A stretch of 64,000 nucleotides of DNA. Origin: Fasciola hepatica (Eukaryota; Platyhelminthes; Trematoda; Plagiorchiida; Fasciolidae). This document shows positions 12,044-22,995 of the stretch, piece after piece. Numbering within the stretch: the stretch's first letter is position 1; each line of letters starts with the position of its first letter. The DNA lies in the NCBI GenBank assembly GCA_948099385.1, contig CANUEZ040000047.1, forward strand, positions 26,988,501 to 27,052,500, read 5' to 3'. The translations under genes were made by a program, and so were the position numbers. The notes beneath the pieces were generated by a model. The model was not told the DNA's origin. It saw nothing but the letters and a program-made list of their open reading frames with translations, and made no database searches.

Positions 12044-12276
12044 CATATGCGAATTCACCAACTGCGTGGAAGCCCTAAGTGGAAAAAAGACGGACGCCTT
12101 CGATTGACTTCAGTTCACATTCCACAACGTTTCTATGACTTTATTCAAGACAATACATGTGAAACACTCTCTCTTTTGGTAAATCTAGAACAAACACTGT
12201 ATTTCTGATCAGGTGTACCAGTCAGATTTATCACGAATGAGGAGGTGGGCGTAGCAATGAATTCTTAACTCGGAAC
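12040..12276 (+). repeat. Block Z, solo fourth copy
   Basis: A 237 bp copy of 5614-5850 without its Y partner. Block W (5851-9883) and its mirror W' (12277-16307) are both bracketed by Z in opposite orientations. Z holds a remnant of a Penelope reverse transcriptase (the region just before the first catalytic Asp). The Z-to-W' order at 12276/12277 has a diverged colinear counterpart at about 26760-27060, so this junction looks original. Confidence 0.85.
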
Positions 12277-12976
12277 GCTGTCTGTCCACTTACTTACGAT
12301 ATAATTGGAAAATAGCCCACCTGAATCAACAGTCGAGATCTTTTTGGTGGTTGTAAAAGAAAGATACAATAAGACTCAGACCTTTGGATGGATATGCATT
12401 ACGAATCAATTCATGAAACAATTCCAGTGAAAAAGTATTTGAACTGATTTTCCAAAGCTGGCAGCGGATTTTTTGCAGGGTGCATATTGCCCTGGTCTGT
12501 GTGTTGTATGCTTCCAGGAAAGCTAGCTCAAAGCAAACGTGGGAGAATTCGTGACTGTGAATGTAAATTTTCCCTTTTTACCATATCGATAACACGAATG
12601 TTCACAATGTACCACAAATCTCACAAAATTCAGTAAACTATTTCTTAAATCCAGTCATACATTTCCTCACTCATCTAACGGGTAAAGATCTCCATATATT
12701 TGAAGAGAAATAGATCCATGCGCCTAAGTACCAACCCATCTCCTAATCTCAATATTATCTGTCTCAGCTCAAATGTAGTAACTTTCAGTTGAACTGTATG
12801 CTGACAAACCATCCACAACTACTTTCACACAGATTTATTGCATCCATTAGTACTGGGGACCATAGTGTCTGACATCATCGGTCGGAAATGTATTTGAAAA
12901 ACGGTCACGTGTAAACACACACGGTATAATTTTTCGAGCCAAATTAAGAGACCACATTTCTAAAATGGGCTGACTA

Positions 12977-13902
12977 ATGAAAACGATTCGGTACTATTTC
13001 GAAACAAGGGTCTCATCCCATAGACAACAATTGTTACGTAATAAAGAATTAGGCTGCAAAGCGCGCAACACACCTGTGGTCAGGAGATTATTATGCTCGA
13101 TCAAAAATGGAATCAATTGTCTGCAGTATTTCTTCTCTCACCAGTTTCTGCACTCCCGTGACATCGTGCATAGTTGGTACCGAATTGACTTACTGTGCGG
13201 TCAGAAGAAAGATCTCTTCTCTGACGACATGAGATTTGACGATCTGAATTCTCAACTCATTCGTTACTCGAATGACCCTCTCCCAGTTTTCCAATAGGAA
13301 TACAATCATATTATTCAAGACAGGAATCCAAATGCTCGCTACAGCCTAAAAGATACCCTTCAATTCATAGAACTGATCAGCGAGCGACATGCTGAAGATC
13401 TAACGATGGCCTCTATGGATGTGACATCTTTGTTTACCAACGTGCCGCTTCTAGAAACGATCAATTATTCGTGCGATTTCATCGTAGAAAACGATTTCAA
13501 TATTGGTATTCCAGTAATCAATCTGAATGAACTTCTGTTACAATGTACCTTCAATGTCCAGTTTACCTTCAACGGAGAAATATACCGTCAGACCGATGGA
13601 GTAGCTATGGGGTCGCCTCTAGGCCCCTTGCTGATATATTCATGGCTAAGCTGACAAACGGGAAACTTAGCGATACGATAGAATGTCTGCCCACCTACTG
13701 TCGATACGTTGATGATATTGTTGTCCAAACTGACGGTCATACACGAGTGGAGTCATTGGTGGAGGAGTTCAACAAGGCTCATAATGCGGTTGACTTTACG
13801 TCGGAAGTAGAGGATAGGAACAATTTCCACTTTCTAGATGTGCTTCTTTTAAGAGGTGGCGATGGCAAACTGCTCCGTCGTGTATATTGCAAACCAACGT
13901 GA
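12977..13902 (+). pseudogene. Penelope-like element: reverse transcriptase part (W')
   Basis: Mirror of 8258-9183 on the plus strand. A 106-codon frame (12977-13297) ends at the same stop. MASMDVTSLFTNVP is encoded near 13406-13447, and GVAMGSPLGPL near 13600-13632 is followed by the same frameshift. YVDD lies near 13705-13716, and the frame stops at 13902 where a Trp codon (TGG) appears to have become TGA. Shared damage shows the element was dead before the arms duplicated. One residue differs near the start of the third frame (Leu here, Phe in the left arm). Confidence 0.85.
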
Positions 13903-13986
13903 ACAGGCCAGTACACTACTTTTGCCAGCTTTGTACCTATCGGACGTAAACGTAACCTTATTCGCTCACTCGCAGCCCGTGTGTGA

Positions 13987-14709
13987 ATGATTTGCTCGAG
14001 TGAGACGGTGAGTGATGAATTAGACATTTTGAAGCAAACGCTATTGGATAACGGATACCCCGAGCGTTTCATTCAAAAGAACATGGCAGAAAGGGCAACG
14101 AGACAAGTGTTAGTGACCGTGAAGAAGAAAGATTTATACATTCATCTCCCTTTCAAAGGAGATCACAAAAGCGAGTTACTAATAAAACGCTTCGAAAAGG
14201 CAATCACTCGCACCTTTCCCGCTGCTACACTGCGGGCCCAATTCATTAGTCGACCAGTGATCTTGACGTACCTAAAAGACAAGTTACCTGTCCTCACCTC
14301 ATCCATGCTAACCTATTCGTTTGTTCGCTCATGTTTGGCAATCTATATAGGTAGAACGACACGGCAACTATCACAAAGGATCAAAGAACACAAACCAACT
14401 TGGCTGTCGACGGGAGACAGAAAATCCATCACCAACGCGATCGTGGCACACCTTGCGGACACTGGACATCCCGTAAACGACGACGCGTTCAAAATAGTCT
14501 ACAGAGTCCCTACGAACGCGTCGAAGGTTGCTCGAAAACTACATCTAGCAACGGCAGAGGCTGTGGCGATCAGATTATTGAATCCTTCGCTTTGTTCTCA
14601 GAAACGTTTCGTCAAGGCACTCAAACTACCCCGGTCGCGATCCGAGACCGATCCTGGAGCTCAGTGTGACCCATACTTTGACCCTTTATTTGAAGCCAGA
14701 AGTGGATAA
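13987..14709 (+). CDS. Penelope-like element: RT thumb plus GIY-YIG endonuclease frame (W')
   Basis: Mirror of 7451-8173: a 240-codon open frame with YIGRTTRQL at residues 120-128, EH at 134-135, and Glu191 in the AEAVAIRL motif. It differs from the left-arm copy by Leu for Met at residue 198. It follows the RT pseudogene after 84 bases that are partly open, and in an intact element both would be one polyprotein. No promoter is evident and the element is presumed inactive. Confidence 0.85.
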   Translation: MICSSETVSDELDILKQTLLDNGYPERFIQKNMAERATRQVLVTVKKKDLYIHLPFKGDHKSELLIKRFEKAITRTFPAATLRAQFISRPVILTYLKDKLPVLTSSMLTYSFVRSCLAIYIGRTTRQLSQRIKEHKPTWLSTGDRKSITNAIVAHLADTGHPVNDDAFKIVYRVPTNASKVARKLHLATAEAVAIRLLNPSLCSQKRFVKALKLPRSRSETDPGAQCDPYFDPLFEARSG

Positions 14710-14966
14710 TCCCCGAAACCCTTGTTCATTTTTTCACGGGCCCCTTTCCCAACCACGAAACAACAAAACTTCCCCTCCTATCTTTACTAACCATGCAACA
14801 TCAACTTTGATGACCATCAAATCACACTTTAGCACACAGACGTTGTTCATAATTTATGCATTTCAAACCTATAAATGTAACTGTATTAGCCACGAGGATG
14901 ATGTTGCCAAAAACGAGCTTGTTCGCTATTCATGTTTTCTACATATAATGAAATGAGATTATTCAC

Positions 14967-14997
<31 letters not shown>
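14710..14997 (+). mobile_element. 3' tail and (AT)14 tract of the W' Penelope element
   Basis: Plus-strand mirror of 7161-7450. The conserved GATGATGTTGCC segment lies near 14897-14908. The tail ends in an alternating AT tract at 14970-14997, the probable 3' limit of the element. Confidence 0.6.
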
Positions 14998-15002
<5 letters not shown>

Positions 15003-16029
15003 TTTATATGTTTATAAGTATACGTACATCTATACTATGTTTCGCGTACGCGATCGACATGAGTGAATAACGTGCCTGCAGTTGGCAATATATGTCTTCT
15101 CCCTGTTGTTATCAACTAAATAAAGTGACCCAATGATTTTAAATTCACAGAATGATAAGTTCTACTGGATGGACGATTTAAAGCTCCCAAAGTCCACCAA
15201 ATTCAATACATCTGCAACCGATACCCTACCTTCACAGTAGTACTCAAGTGAGAGGTGATTCTCTGTCAACTAAAAAATTTAATGAAGCAACCGTTCAACT
15301 GAATTCTTCTTCATTCCTGTCTGTTAGGTTCTGTCATTATCATTCTTACATCAGAAAAGGTCCAGGTACGAAGCGGAAACCAATACACTACTAATATTAT
15401 TATTATTGGTATTAGTATCAACGATAATACTTTCAGTAAATCTACCTATATAGCACGTGTAAACCCCATGAAATATTTCCGTGGGAATGTACTAGAGAAA
15501 TCGCATTAGTCTTTTGTTACTCGAATTACCGTTTGATAGCTGCGTCGAGCATACTTTTGAATTAGTAAACTCGGAAAATCCAAGAAGCTGTAGTTTGGTA
15601 TTTTTTCTTTCCTACAGAAGTGCATATTCCCCATAGTTTTCTATTGTTCTCTCGTAACGTTTCCCAATCGGAATGGTATGAAGTACATCATTTTTAATAG
15701 AGGTATGCGCATGATTCATCTTGTTTTAGTTACAGTCCGAAGAGATCTCATACTAGACTTAGGTGATAAGCACATGTTCGCATTCATTGCATTTGCTCAA
15801 AAACCAGTTCTAACTTCACTCCCACATTGCTTAAACAATTGCACCTGTTACCCGGTCCATGTCTGGACAACTTCCTTCAAAGTTATCGCCACGAGAAGTT
15901 TTTGCAGTTCACTTACTTGCTCGTGATTAAGTGAACAAAGATGACTATTTATCGAAGCTTTGTAAGGGTTTTTACGTGAAGACTATTTTTTTGATTTCTT
16001 TGTAGGGAGTGGAAATCACCGAGATAAAA
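14998..16029. other. Distal part of block W', no gene seen
   Basis: Mirror of 6129-7160, with an ATT-type microsatellite near 15388-15412 and no recognisable protein or RNA. Confidence 0.5.
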
Positions 16030-16292
16030 ATCTCGCAGCAGTTCATTCGATTGGATCTACCAGAATAGTAACGGGATCAGAAGCAATCTGTTGGGTGAAT
16101 TCCACCAACAGGATCAATAGAAACTTCCAATTTACCACCGATTCTTTTGAAATATACAATAACTGAGAAATGTTTTTTCTCATTCAATAAACATTTTTGA
16201 CCTACATCGATGACCGGCAGGAGTGACGGAGTGCACTGAATAAGTAACGAACTAGTGATACAGAATTCAGATAGATAAGTCACACATATTCT
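16030..16292. repeat. Dispersed repeat R3, copy in block W'
   Basis: Mirror of 5866-6128. It aligns in the same orientation with 28070-28325 and 52220-52450, with conserved blocks around the GGGATCAG and GACCGG strings. It ends about 15 bases from the W'/Z' junction. Confidence 0.55.
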
Positions 16293-16307
16293 TGTTTACT
16301 GAATAGT

Positions 16308-18467
16308 GTTCCGAGTTAAGAATTCATTGCTACGCCCACCTCCTCATTCGTGATAAATCTGACTGGTACACCTGATCAGAAATACAGTGTTTGTTCTAGA
16401 TTTACCAAAAGAGAGAGTGTTTCACATGTATTGTCTTGAATAAAGTCATAGAAACGTTGTGGAATGTGAACTGAAGTCAATCGAAGGCGTCCGTCTTTTT
16501 TCCACTTAGGGCTTCCACGCAGTTGGTGAATTCGCATATGTCTTTGACGCTGTTCGTCGCATAAACAGATCTCAAGAGGAATCCGCGGTTATGTAACCAC
16601 GGCAATTATCAAAATCGTCCAATTATTTTTTAATTAGGGCGTATTCGTTCATATGTCTGAGTCTGACATATCATTCTTTATAAATCTCTTGGAAGTCTAG
16701 ACAAGAATTTCTCTTTTCGTTTTGTTTTATCTTAATCTGATAATTTCGAGAGTGTAGGCCTGTCGCACAAAACACTTTCCGTCGTCATATGTGTAGCTAC
16801 AGAAACTGACATCCACTTAACTGAATACCTGTTATCAATGTCACACAGGCAAGCCGTCAAAAAATAGGATGTAATTCTCGCTTCGTTGGTAAAATGGATA
16901 ACACTATGAGAGACACATCTAAGCTCGTGAGAATTACCATGGAGAAAGACGCAACACAACCGATGAAGAAATTTCTGTTTAATTTTCTGGCAGCTCTGAG
17001 AGTAAGAGATGCAATAGACTCAGATATATTCCAATGGATACGCCCTAGGAGAACGAACATTGAAAGATTGTATGGATTGCTGAGATTGTAAAAGAAAGGA
17101 TTCCCAGTAGGACTTATCCTTTACATGTGCAGCTCATCATCATATGATGGAGCTCGTTTGTTGACAATGGTTTTGGAACCAGTGACATAAACAGTGTCGC
17201 ATCAGAGCCTGAAAATCACATTTGCACTAATGAGCTGGAAGGAGGGCCTTAGTGAAATCCAAAGACTGTGTTTTTCCCAAACGTCATACTGCTTTCCTCC
17301 GGCGTCCTAGTCGAGGATAATATTGCTGCTGGTTGTGGCCATATCAAAGGCAACTCATGGTTGATACTTATTCCTCGGACAATCCGAATCGTTTGTTGTT
17401 TCTGACTTGTGCGCGCACGTGGCTTTCATTATCAAATTTTCAAGTTCAGATCCATTCATGTCTTTTATAAATTCTATTCGCTAGTGAATCTCGACGAGCA
17501 AATTCAGACGATTTCAAATTTGATTCGCCTTTCAGATTTTTCATTCTCGAATGGCTAACACTGCCGCACTATGGCTAATTTACGCATGCTGTCCTGTTTT
17601 ACATCCACTAGGTTACTCTGGTAATAATTCCTTACACAACCTGTCGGTCATGGCAATATTCATTTTTGGTAAGCCAAAGTGAGTTGGACTAATAGTTAAC
17701 AACAATCTACGGACTCAGCAATTTCGTATCGTGCATCAAAATAAATCGAGATATTGCTGTCAATGTTCGTCATCCTGATCATTTATGTAAATATATGAGG
17801 CTTCATTTGTGCACTCGAGAGGTAGAGGACCTAATAAATCGAATGAATATAACAACTTTACGTGTGTTACGCCCAATACAGTGCCGATAATCCCTGTTCC
17901 TAATCCAATGCAAGAATATCTCCGATCACTGTCACTTCATGTTAGAAATAAGACAGCGCCAATTTTCAACGGGGCCAAAATCACGAGATACGAAGGCTGC
18001 ATTGCGAGCCCAGCAGGTGGGAGGACACATGCTAATGGCATCATGGGATTCAAATCACGATGCCTGTCATTTTCGGAGTGGGCGTGATACTTATATGAGC
18101 GTCTGATATGTGGTGAGCTGTGGAAGGGTAAGAGGGGAGTCATTTGACGTGGGAATTTCCCAGAAATATCATTCTATCGGATGCTGATGCATGAAACCAA
18201 CCAATATTATTGATTTCAGTCGGAATAAATTAAGTTCCCATTTGTTGATGTACTACAATTGGAGGTGCCTGACTGTTGAGGGACGTTACAATGTTGAAAT
18301 AGGCAATGTTCTTGAAGTGAAAAAACGAAGTCTCTTGAATGGGTGAAATTACTTACCGATGACGCTTCACGCTACTTTTCACGAGAATTTTGTACATAAA
18401 AAGATGCAAAACGATTTGTCCGTTCGTTGTTTACTATAAGAGTTGTGGAACACACGCAACTTTAAGA
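16308..18467 (-). repeat. Unit U, copy 3
   Basis: Mirror of copy 1 in the right arm of palindrome A. It carries the same paired Penelope fragments with identical damage and is colinear with the central copy at an offset of 6424 bases. It directly follows block W' with the same junction point as the 5850/5851 boundary in the left arm. Confidence 0.93.
16732..17192 (+). pseudogene. Penelope-like RT fragment, N-terminal part (U copy 3)
   Basis: Third copy of the dead N-terminal reverse transcriptase fragment (65-codon frame 16894-17091), identical in its lesions to the copies at 4966-5426 and 10308-10768. It points rightward, away from the W' element that precedes it. Confidence 0.7.
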
Positions 18468-18850
18468 TATAGTCCATTTAATTGTCGTCTGATGATGTAT
18501 AAATAAATTCAATCGTACAATTCAGTAAGCCAGGCCCGAACGATGCTTAGAGTGTATCGAAAAAACGATGCACCATGTGGTGTGTTAACGAAGAAGATAT
18601 GATGTCACTAACACAACGTTGTCGGGTGCAAAATTATAATCCGAACTTTCGGTTGTCGTGGGAACCATTCTCAGAGAAGCTGATCGTAAAGCTGTCTTGA
18701 AAATGGTTACCAACGATAACCGAAGTGTATATATCACGTGATGTCCACCTGAAACGGTTTGCAAATTTCACTGTGCTTAGTCAAAATATGATGGAAAGCA
18801 AACGAAGTATATTCTTCCATATGACCTGTACAGAGTGAGGACGATCGTGT
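18164..18850. repeat. Dispersed repeat R2 across Y'/X'
   Basis: Aligns with 46430-47370 in the same orientation: the CCAACCAATATTATTGATTT block near 18198-18217, the AAAAACGAAGTC block near 18322-18333, and CAAATTTCACTGTGCTT near 18762-18778. Since the 46 kb copy is continuous across the point where Y' meets X', the 18467/18468 junction is probably ancestral. The corresponding 12039/12040 junction is not. The left mirror is 3308-3994, and a partial copy lies at 11740-12039. Confidence 0.55.
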
Positions 18851-20539
18851 AAAAGGTATTTATGATTGTGCTTGATAATCGATTTCAGCAATTTAGAAAG
18901 AAATCATTTTAATTCAAATTAATTGTTAATAAAACAAATTACAATTGGCTCATAACACAGTGGAAACAAGGTGAGATCGGTCATTTAACTCAGGCACATT
19001 GTGGTAATCGTTTGATTGAATCTGGATGTCAGTCACAGATTGTACACAATAAGATGATCCTCACTTGTTATACAACCATCAGGATTGTGACCTCTGTCGA
19101 CCACCCATTTTACCAATCAATAGCATTCATGGAGTATAGTGCACGTGGAGCCAATACAAGTTATTTCAATACTTTGGCTTCATGACATGACAAATTTATG
19201 TATTATGAAATGATCCCTTTCGTCTTGATGCATTTCCAGTAAACATAATATGATGTCAGTCTTGAAGTAAATTTGCCTGAATTGGTTCTATGAGAAATTT
19301 TGCATTCAACACCTTTGTTTAGCTGTTGAGCTCTAACTTGAAGAAATTTGTCATCATCATTTAATTGTGGGTTGTTCAAAGTAGATGGTCACCGAGCTTG
19401 TTTCAGATCAGAAATCATGCTTTTCAAATGATTTGAGCAATAAAGATAAAGTTAGAAATACAATCACGAACAAGAAAAAGAGCAAGTTTGGACAGTGAGA
19501 CCTCTAGTTGACCTGAATGTGTGATGACAAATTTTTATGGGCAGCGACATACAATGACACTCTCGGCAAACTGTGTGTCCAACGAGATTTATTTTCTTAA
19601 TCGGTTTTGGTCTGCAAGAGTCAAATCCTTCAGTTTATTCATCTACACTTTAGTGTTAGATGTGAGTCTGACACTCATAATCCAGTTGGAAGAATAATGC
19701 AAACGGTTTCCATTAAACAAATGGTTAGATGTTACTGGTTGAATATAGAATGGGGCAGAAAATGAGATATTCAGTCCACGTCAAGGCCTGTCAACAGTAG
19801 CTACATATACTCAGAAGGGTGGTATGTGTTCAGCGAATAGAAGATATTTCTGGATATGGATAAACGCATTCTGAAAATATGTTAGAAATGGGATATTCGG
19901 CGCCCATGCTCACAGTTCCGTACGTCTGTAGTGATTATCGTCAGATTATCAAGCAGACGAGTGAAGTGAGACAAAGCTGAATTGAGGTAAACAAAATTCG
20001 AGTGTTTGCAGGATTCAGACAGTTTCTGAATGGTAATTAGGTGGCAGACTATGAGTTTCTGCAGGAATTTTTGACATAATCTGGTCACAAGCGTTGAAGT
20101 GTTTATCAACGATAGTACAGACAGCTGCATCTCTGGATCTGCCACCACTTTGAGAGAAACATTTATTGGATCTTATCACTAACGGGAAACCCTTATTTCA
20201 TAAGAATAACGATAATAAATGGATACCAGTAGAATTATTGATAACTGACAGTTTCCATTGGAAGAGCATTACCACATGGTGGGAAGTTTACAAACAAGAA
20301 GATGATTCCAGTTTCGGCCTGATTTCTGGCAGCGGTAGCTTTCCGAAATCTTGAAGGTTCCCAAGTCCATCAATCCTCCGTTTTCTCCGTGCGTTGTTTC
20401 TGTGGCGAATCAGGTTCAATATCTGAAGGATGTCGTTGCATTCACGGGTAGTTGTGTACAGAATTGCTCTGCCAGTTATTCAGTGGGTGCTCTTTGCTCA
20501 TACATTTGTATAATCTGTGCAATATCTCTGGTTTTATGG
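18468..20539. other. Block X' of palindrome A, no firm gene
   Basis: Mirror of 1619-3690. The outermost 150-200 bases on the minus strand keep an open, basic reading frame that seems to continue past the palindrome edge (see 20300-20830). No other coding signal is seen. Confidence 0.5.
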
Positions 20540-20830
20540 CGTTCCGTCAGCTGAGTGTTGGAGGTCGTCGCAATATTGGACCATGGATCAGCCATGCTTG
20601 TATCACGCTTTTGGCAGTATTTTCCCGCCATCTGTGTTTCCCTTGCGAATGTAGTATGCGTTGCTTCTCCGCGGTCTGGTTGTTTGCAGGTAGATTTGAT
20701 AGTGTTCGGTGCATGATTCTACTGCTTTGCGTTTAGTCGTCGTTCGGGTTGATCGTGGGTCTCTTGGGGATTGTTATAGATGCACAGAATATTCCGTCCG
20801 TGGTCCGGCGTGGCCGACATGAAAAATGAT
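20300..20830 (-). other. Possible decayed coding segment crossing the palindrome edge
   Basis: The minus strand from about 20830 to 20300 has long open stretches interrupted by two stops and one likely frameshift, and it looks less AT-rich than its surroundings. Segments include DIAQIIQMYEQRAPT and NNARRKRRIDGLGNL. Reading seems continuous across 20539, the outer boundary of palindrome A, whereas the left arm copy is cut at 1619. I do not recognise the protein; it could be a retroelement gag or an old host exon, or chance. Confidence 0.25.
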
Positions 20831-21559
20831 TCATCTAGTACTGTGGATTCATTGATAAAGGTCAGATTCCTCGGCCCAGTCTCTTCTGATTAGCTGATCG
20901 TCTTGTCCTCACACCCCTCATGGTCAGTCTTTAGACTTCTCGCGAATTTGAATTGTCTGTGTCTCTTTCTGGACGCTACCTAAAGTGGTTTGGTAACTTC
21001 TCCTGTATCAGAATATGTATGAACCACCTGGTTTGTTTTTCATAGTTGATCAAATAATTTGATGTGGAAAATGAACCGAAGATCACGTTTTGGCTTACAA
21101 TTAGGCGTTTAAGTTTTAATTATCAATCACCGCTCAAAAGGTACGATTACCATCATCACACAGAATATGGAATAGGTGATCGACGTATGAACCATAGCAA
21201 TTTCGTTTACAAGATGAATGGGGTACAGGCGAATGTTACGTTGTCGAGCAGAGTTTTGGCCAGATTTTAAAATGCAAAGCGGGCTTTTGGTTCAAATGAA
21301 TCTCAGTTCTCTTATGCTTTAATCAAATCACATGAGTCAATACGTTATTCAATACTTGGTTTCCATTTCCGGCAAAAATTTCCATGAATCACTTGCCATT
21401 GTAATGCATGAATAACAGAATGTTATTAGGCGCAATTTCCACTACAGCATGGAAGTTAACCAATAGGATCGGCTGGAACAAAAGTGATACGCATCTGCGG
21501 AAACCGTGGACGCAGAAAGGAAGATGGTATGATCACTGGTGAGCTTCAAGTTATGCCAG
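20831..21559. other. Inter-palindrome gap, no gene seen
   Basis: Unique sequence between palindromes A and B. A 68-codon plus-strand frame at 21064-21270 resembles no family I know. No RNA or repeat structure is seen. Confidence 0.4.
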
Positions 21560-21940
21560 TTCATCATTGACCAGTGCCTGTGTGTTGAATGCACGGAATG
21601 CCCACAACTTCGCCAACGTCATTTGCAAACAGAATCTAGTTTCAAAATCATTCGAGTTTATTTTCAGATGCGACACGTGATTTTCTTCACAGAGATCTCA
21701 CTGCTCTGATCCAAATAGACTCCAAGGAATGTTTGTGAGGTGACCACATACCTTATGCATTCCTACGATCTTCTTTTGTTTCAATATGCAAGAAGGAGGA
21801 TTTTCTTCATAGCTGGATGACTTGAGTGTGAATTGGATCGATCGTGAGAGGAAGAGTGAAATTTGCAGATGGCAGACAGCGCTCAGCCGTACACCACTGG
21901 AATAACCGATAGTTCCCTGAATAGTGCGCATGACTGTACG
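21560..21940 (-). repeat. Dispersed repeat R4, copy 1 (inverted relative to copy 2)
   Basis: The reverse complement aligns with 29590-29970, with conserved strings such as GCGCTGTCTGCCATC, CTATGAAGAAAATC and CACCTCACAAACA-like segments in the same order. It lies just outside the left edge of palindrome B, while copy 2 lies inside the B spacer. No coding potential is recognised. Confidence 0.6.
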
Positions 21941-22156
21941 TTCCGTGTTCAACAAGCATTCAAATATAATTCATTCACTTCTAGTTCATGCCTTTCAGAA
22001 TGCCTGTGTGCTATATTCCCAGAGAAGCCGGCTGAATGGAGAAATGGAGGCAGTTCTGGTCGACATTGCAAAATATGCATGCTTCCTGCACGATAGAAAG
22101 AATGTACCCACTCAGCATTCACTCCCATTGATATTTGCCTTACTCCGAATGTGAAG

Positions 22157-22173
22157 ACTCTCTCTCTCTCTCT
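22157..22173. repeat. (CT)n microsatellite at the edge of palindrome B
   Basis: A short CT dinucleotide tract (about eight units) that ends exactly where the left arm of palindrome B begins (22174). Confidence 0.9.
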
Positions 22174-22561
22174 CCAATAAGTTAACAAGTATAAGGCCAG
22201 GAAGAATTGCAGAAATCAAATGCTTCTACACAATATGACACTTGGAGTTAATGTAAGGTTAGCTGCGATCAACCCACATATTTTCCGATTAGGGAAAACA
22301 TTTTTTTCAGTACGAAAATAGACCGGTTGCCAGCTTGACCAACTGAATAAATGTGAGTCCAAGGTTCGAAAAGTCAACGGAGAGATAAGAAAATTCTAAG
22401 TTGTGCATTCTTCATGAGATTTCATCCATTCTCAGTTCAAAGGTCACTTCATATTTGACCAACTGAATAACTTTGTATTCCCGAATAATCAAATTCATTT
22501 TAGATTCTCATTTATTGTTTCTTCTTTGACTGATCATTTCTTTTTCTCCATAAAAAATAAA

Positions 22562-22828
22562 TTAACATGTAAGTGGAACTTTCGATTGAGATTTCGCTAA
22601 TATATATCTTCCGCATTCGCATACAACTTCACTTGTGCGAGTAGTGTGCGCAAAATGGGGACATGAAATTAAAACGAACGTGTTCATGATAACAACTGTC
22701 TTGTTAATCATAGTCTCTTCTGCTGCACTCCAACCCAATCTGTTCCCATTTATCTCACCATACATCTCTGTACTCGTGCATTTTGAATCAGGTGACAGCA
22801 CTCCAATCATATTCAGCTGAATTCTCAT
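22562..22828. repeat. Conserved block upstream of the GPCR (left arm)
   Basis: A block of about 300 bp, 80-170 bases upstream of the GPCR frame, mirrored at 45361-45627, with a diverged third copy at 61545-61900. On the GPCR strand there is a 61-codon frame (22635-22820) with a hydrophobic stretch (VFMITTVLLIIVSSAAL) and a tail HFESGDSTPIIFS that is recognisable in the third copy. On the other strand an 88-codon frame exists. It could be a 5' UTR or exon of the receptor family, or a repeat the gene landed beside. Coding status is unresolved. Confidence 0.5.
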
Positions 22829-22995
22829 TTGTCAGTTAAAACCGACCAACAACAGTACGCGTAGTCAAAGTTGCTCTTCCCTTTCAGGAATTTTTTGTAA
22901 TAGAATAATTGTCCTCTTTATCTTCGGTAAAAGAAGGAGGCACAGTCTCGTTTAGCTTGATCAACCTTCCACTCCACTCGGGTCTGGCAGCTAAT

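Larger units (their letters stand above)
12040..20539 (-). repeat. Palindrome A, right arm (8.5 kb)
   Basis: This is the reverse complement of 1619-10120, ending sharply at 20539. Contents in order are Z (12040-12276), W' (12277-16307), Z' (16308-16544), Y' (16545-18467) and X' (18468-20539). Beyond 20539 the sequence shares nothing with the sequence left of 1619, so the boundary is a true junction and not gradual decay. Confidence 0.95.

Noticed and set aside
22909..22995. GPCR starting at the TTG at 22909
   Set aside because: TTG is not a usual animal start; the first ATG in frame is 22996 and gives a normal short N-terminus before TM1.
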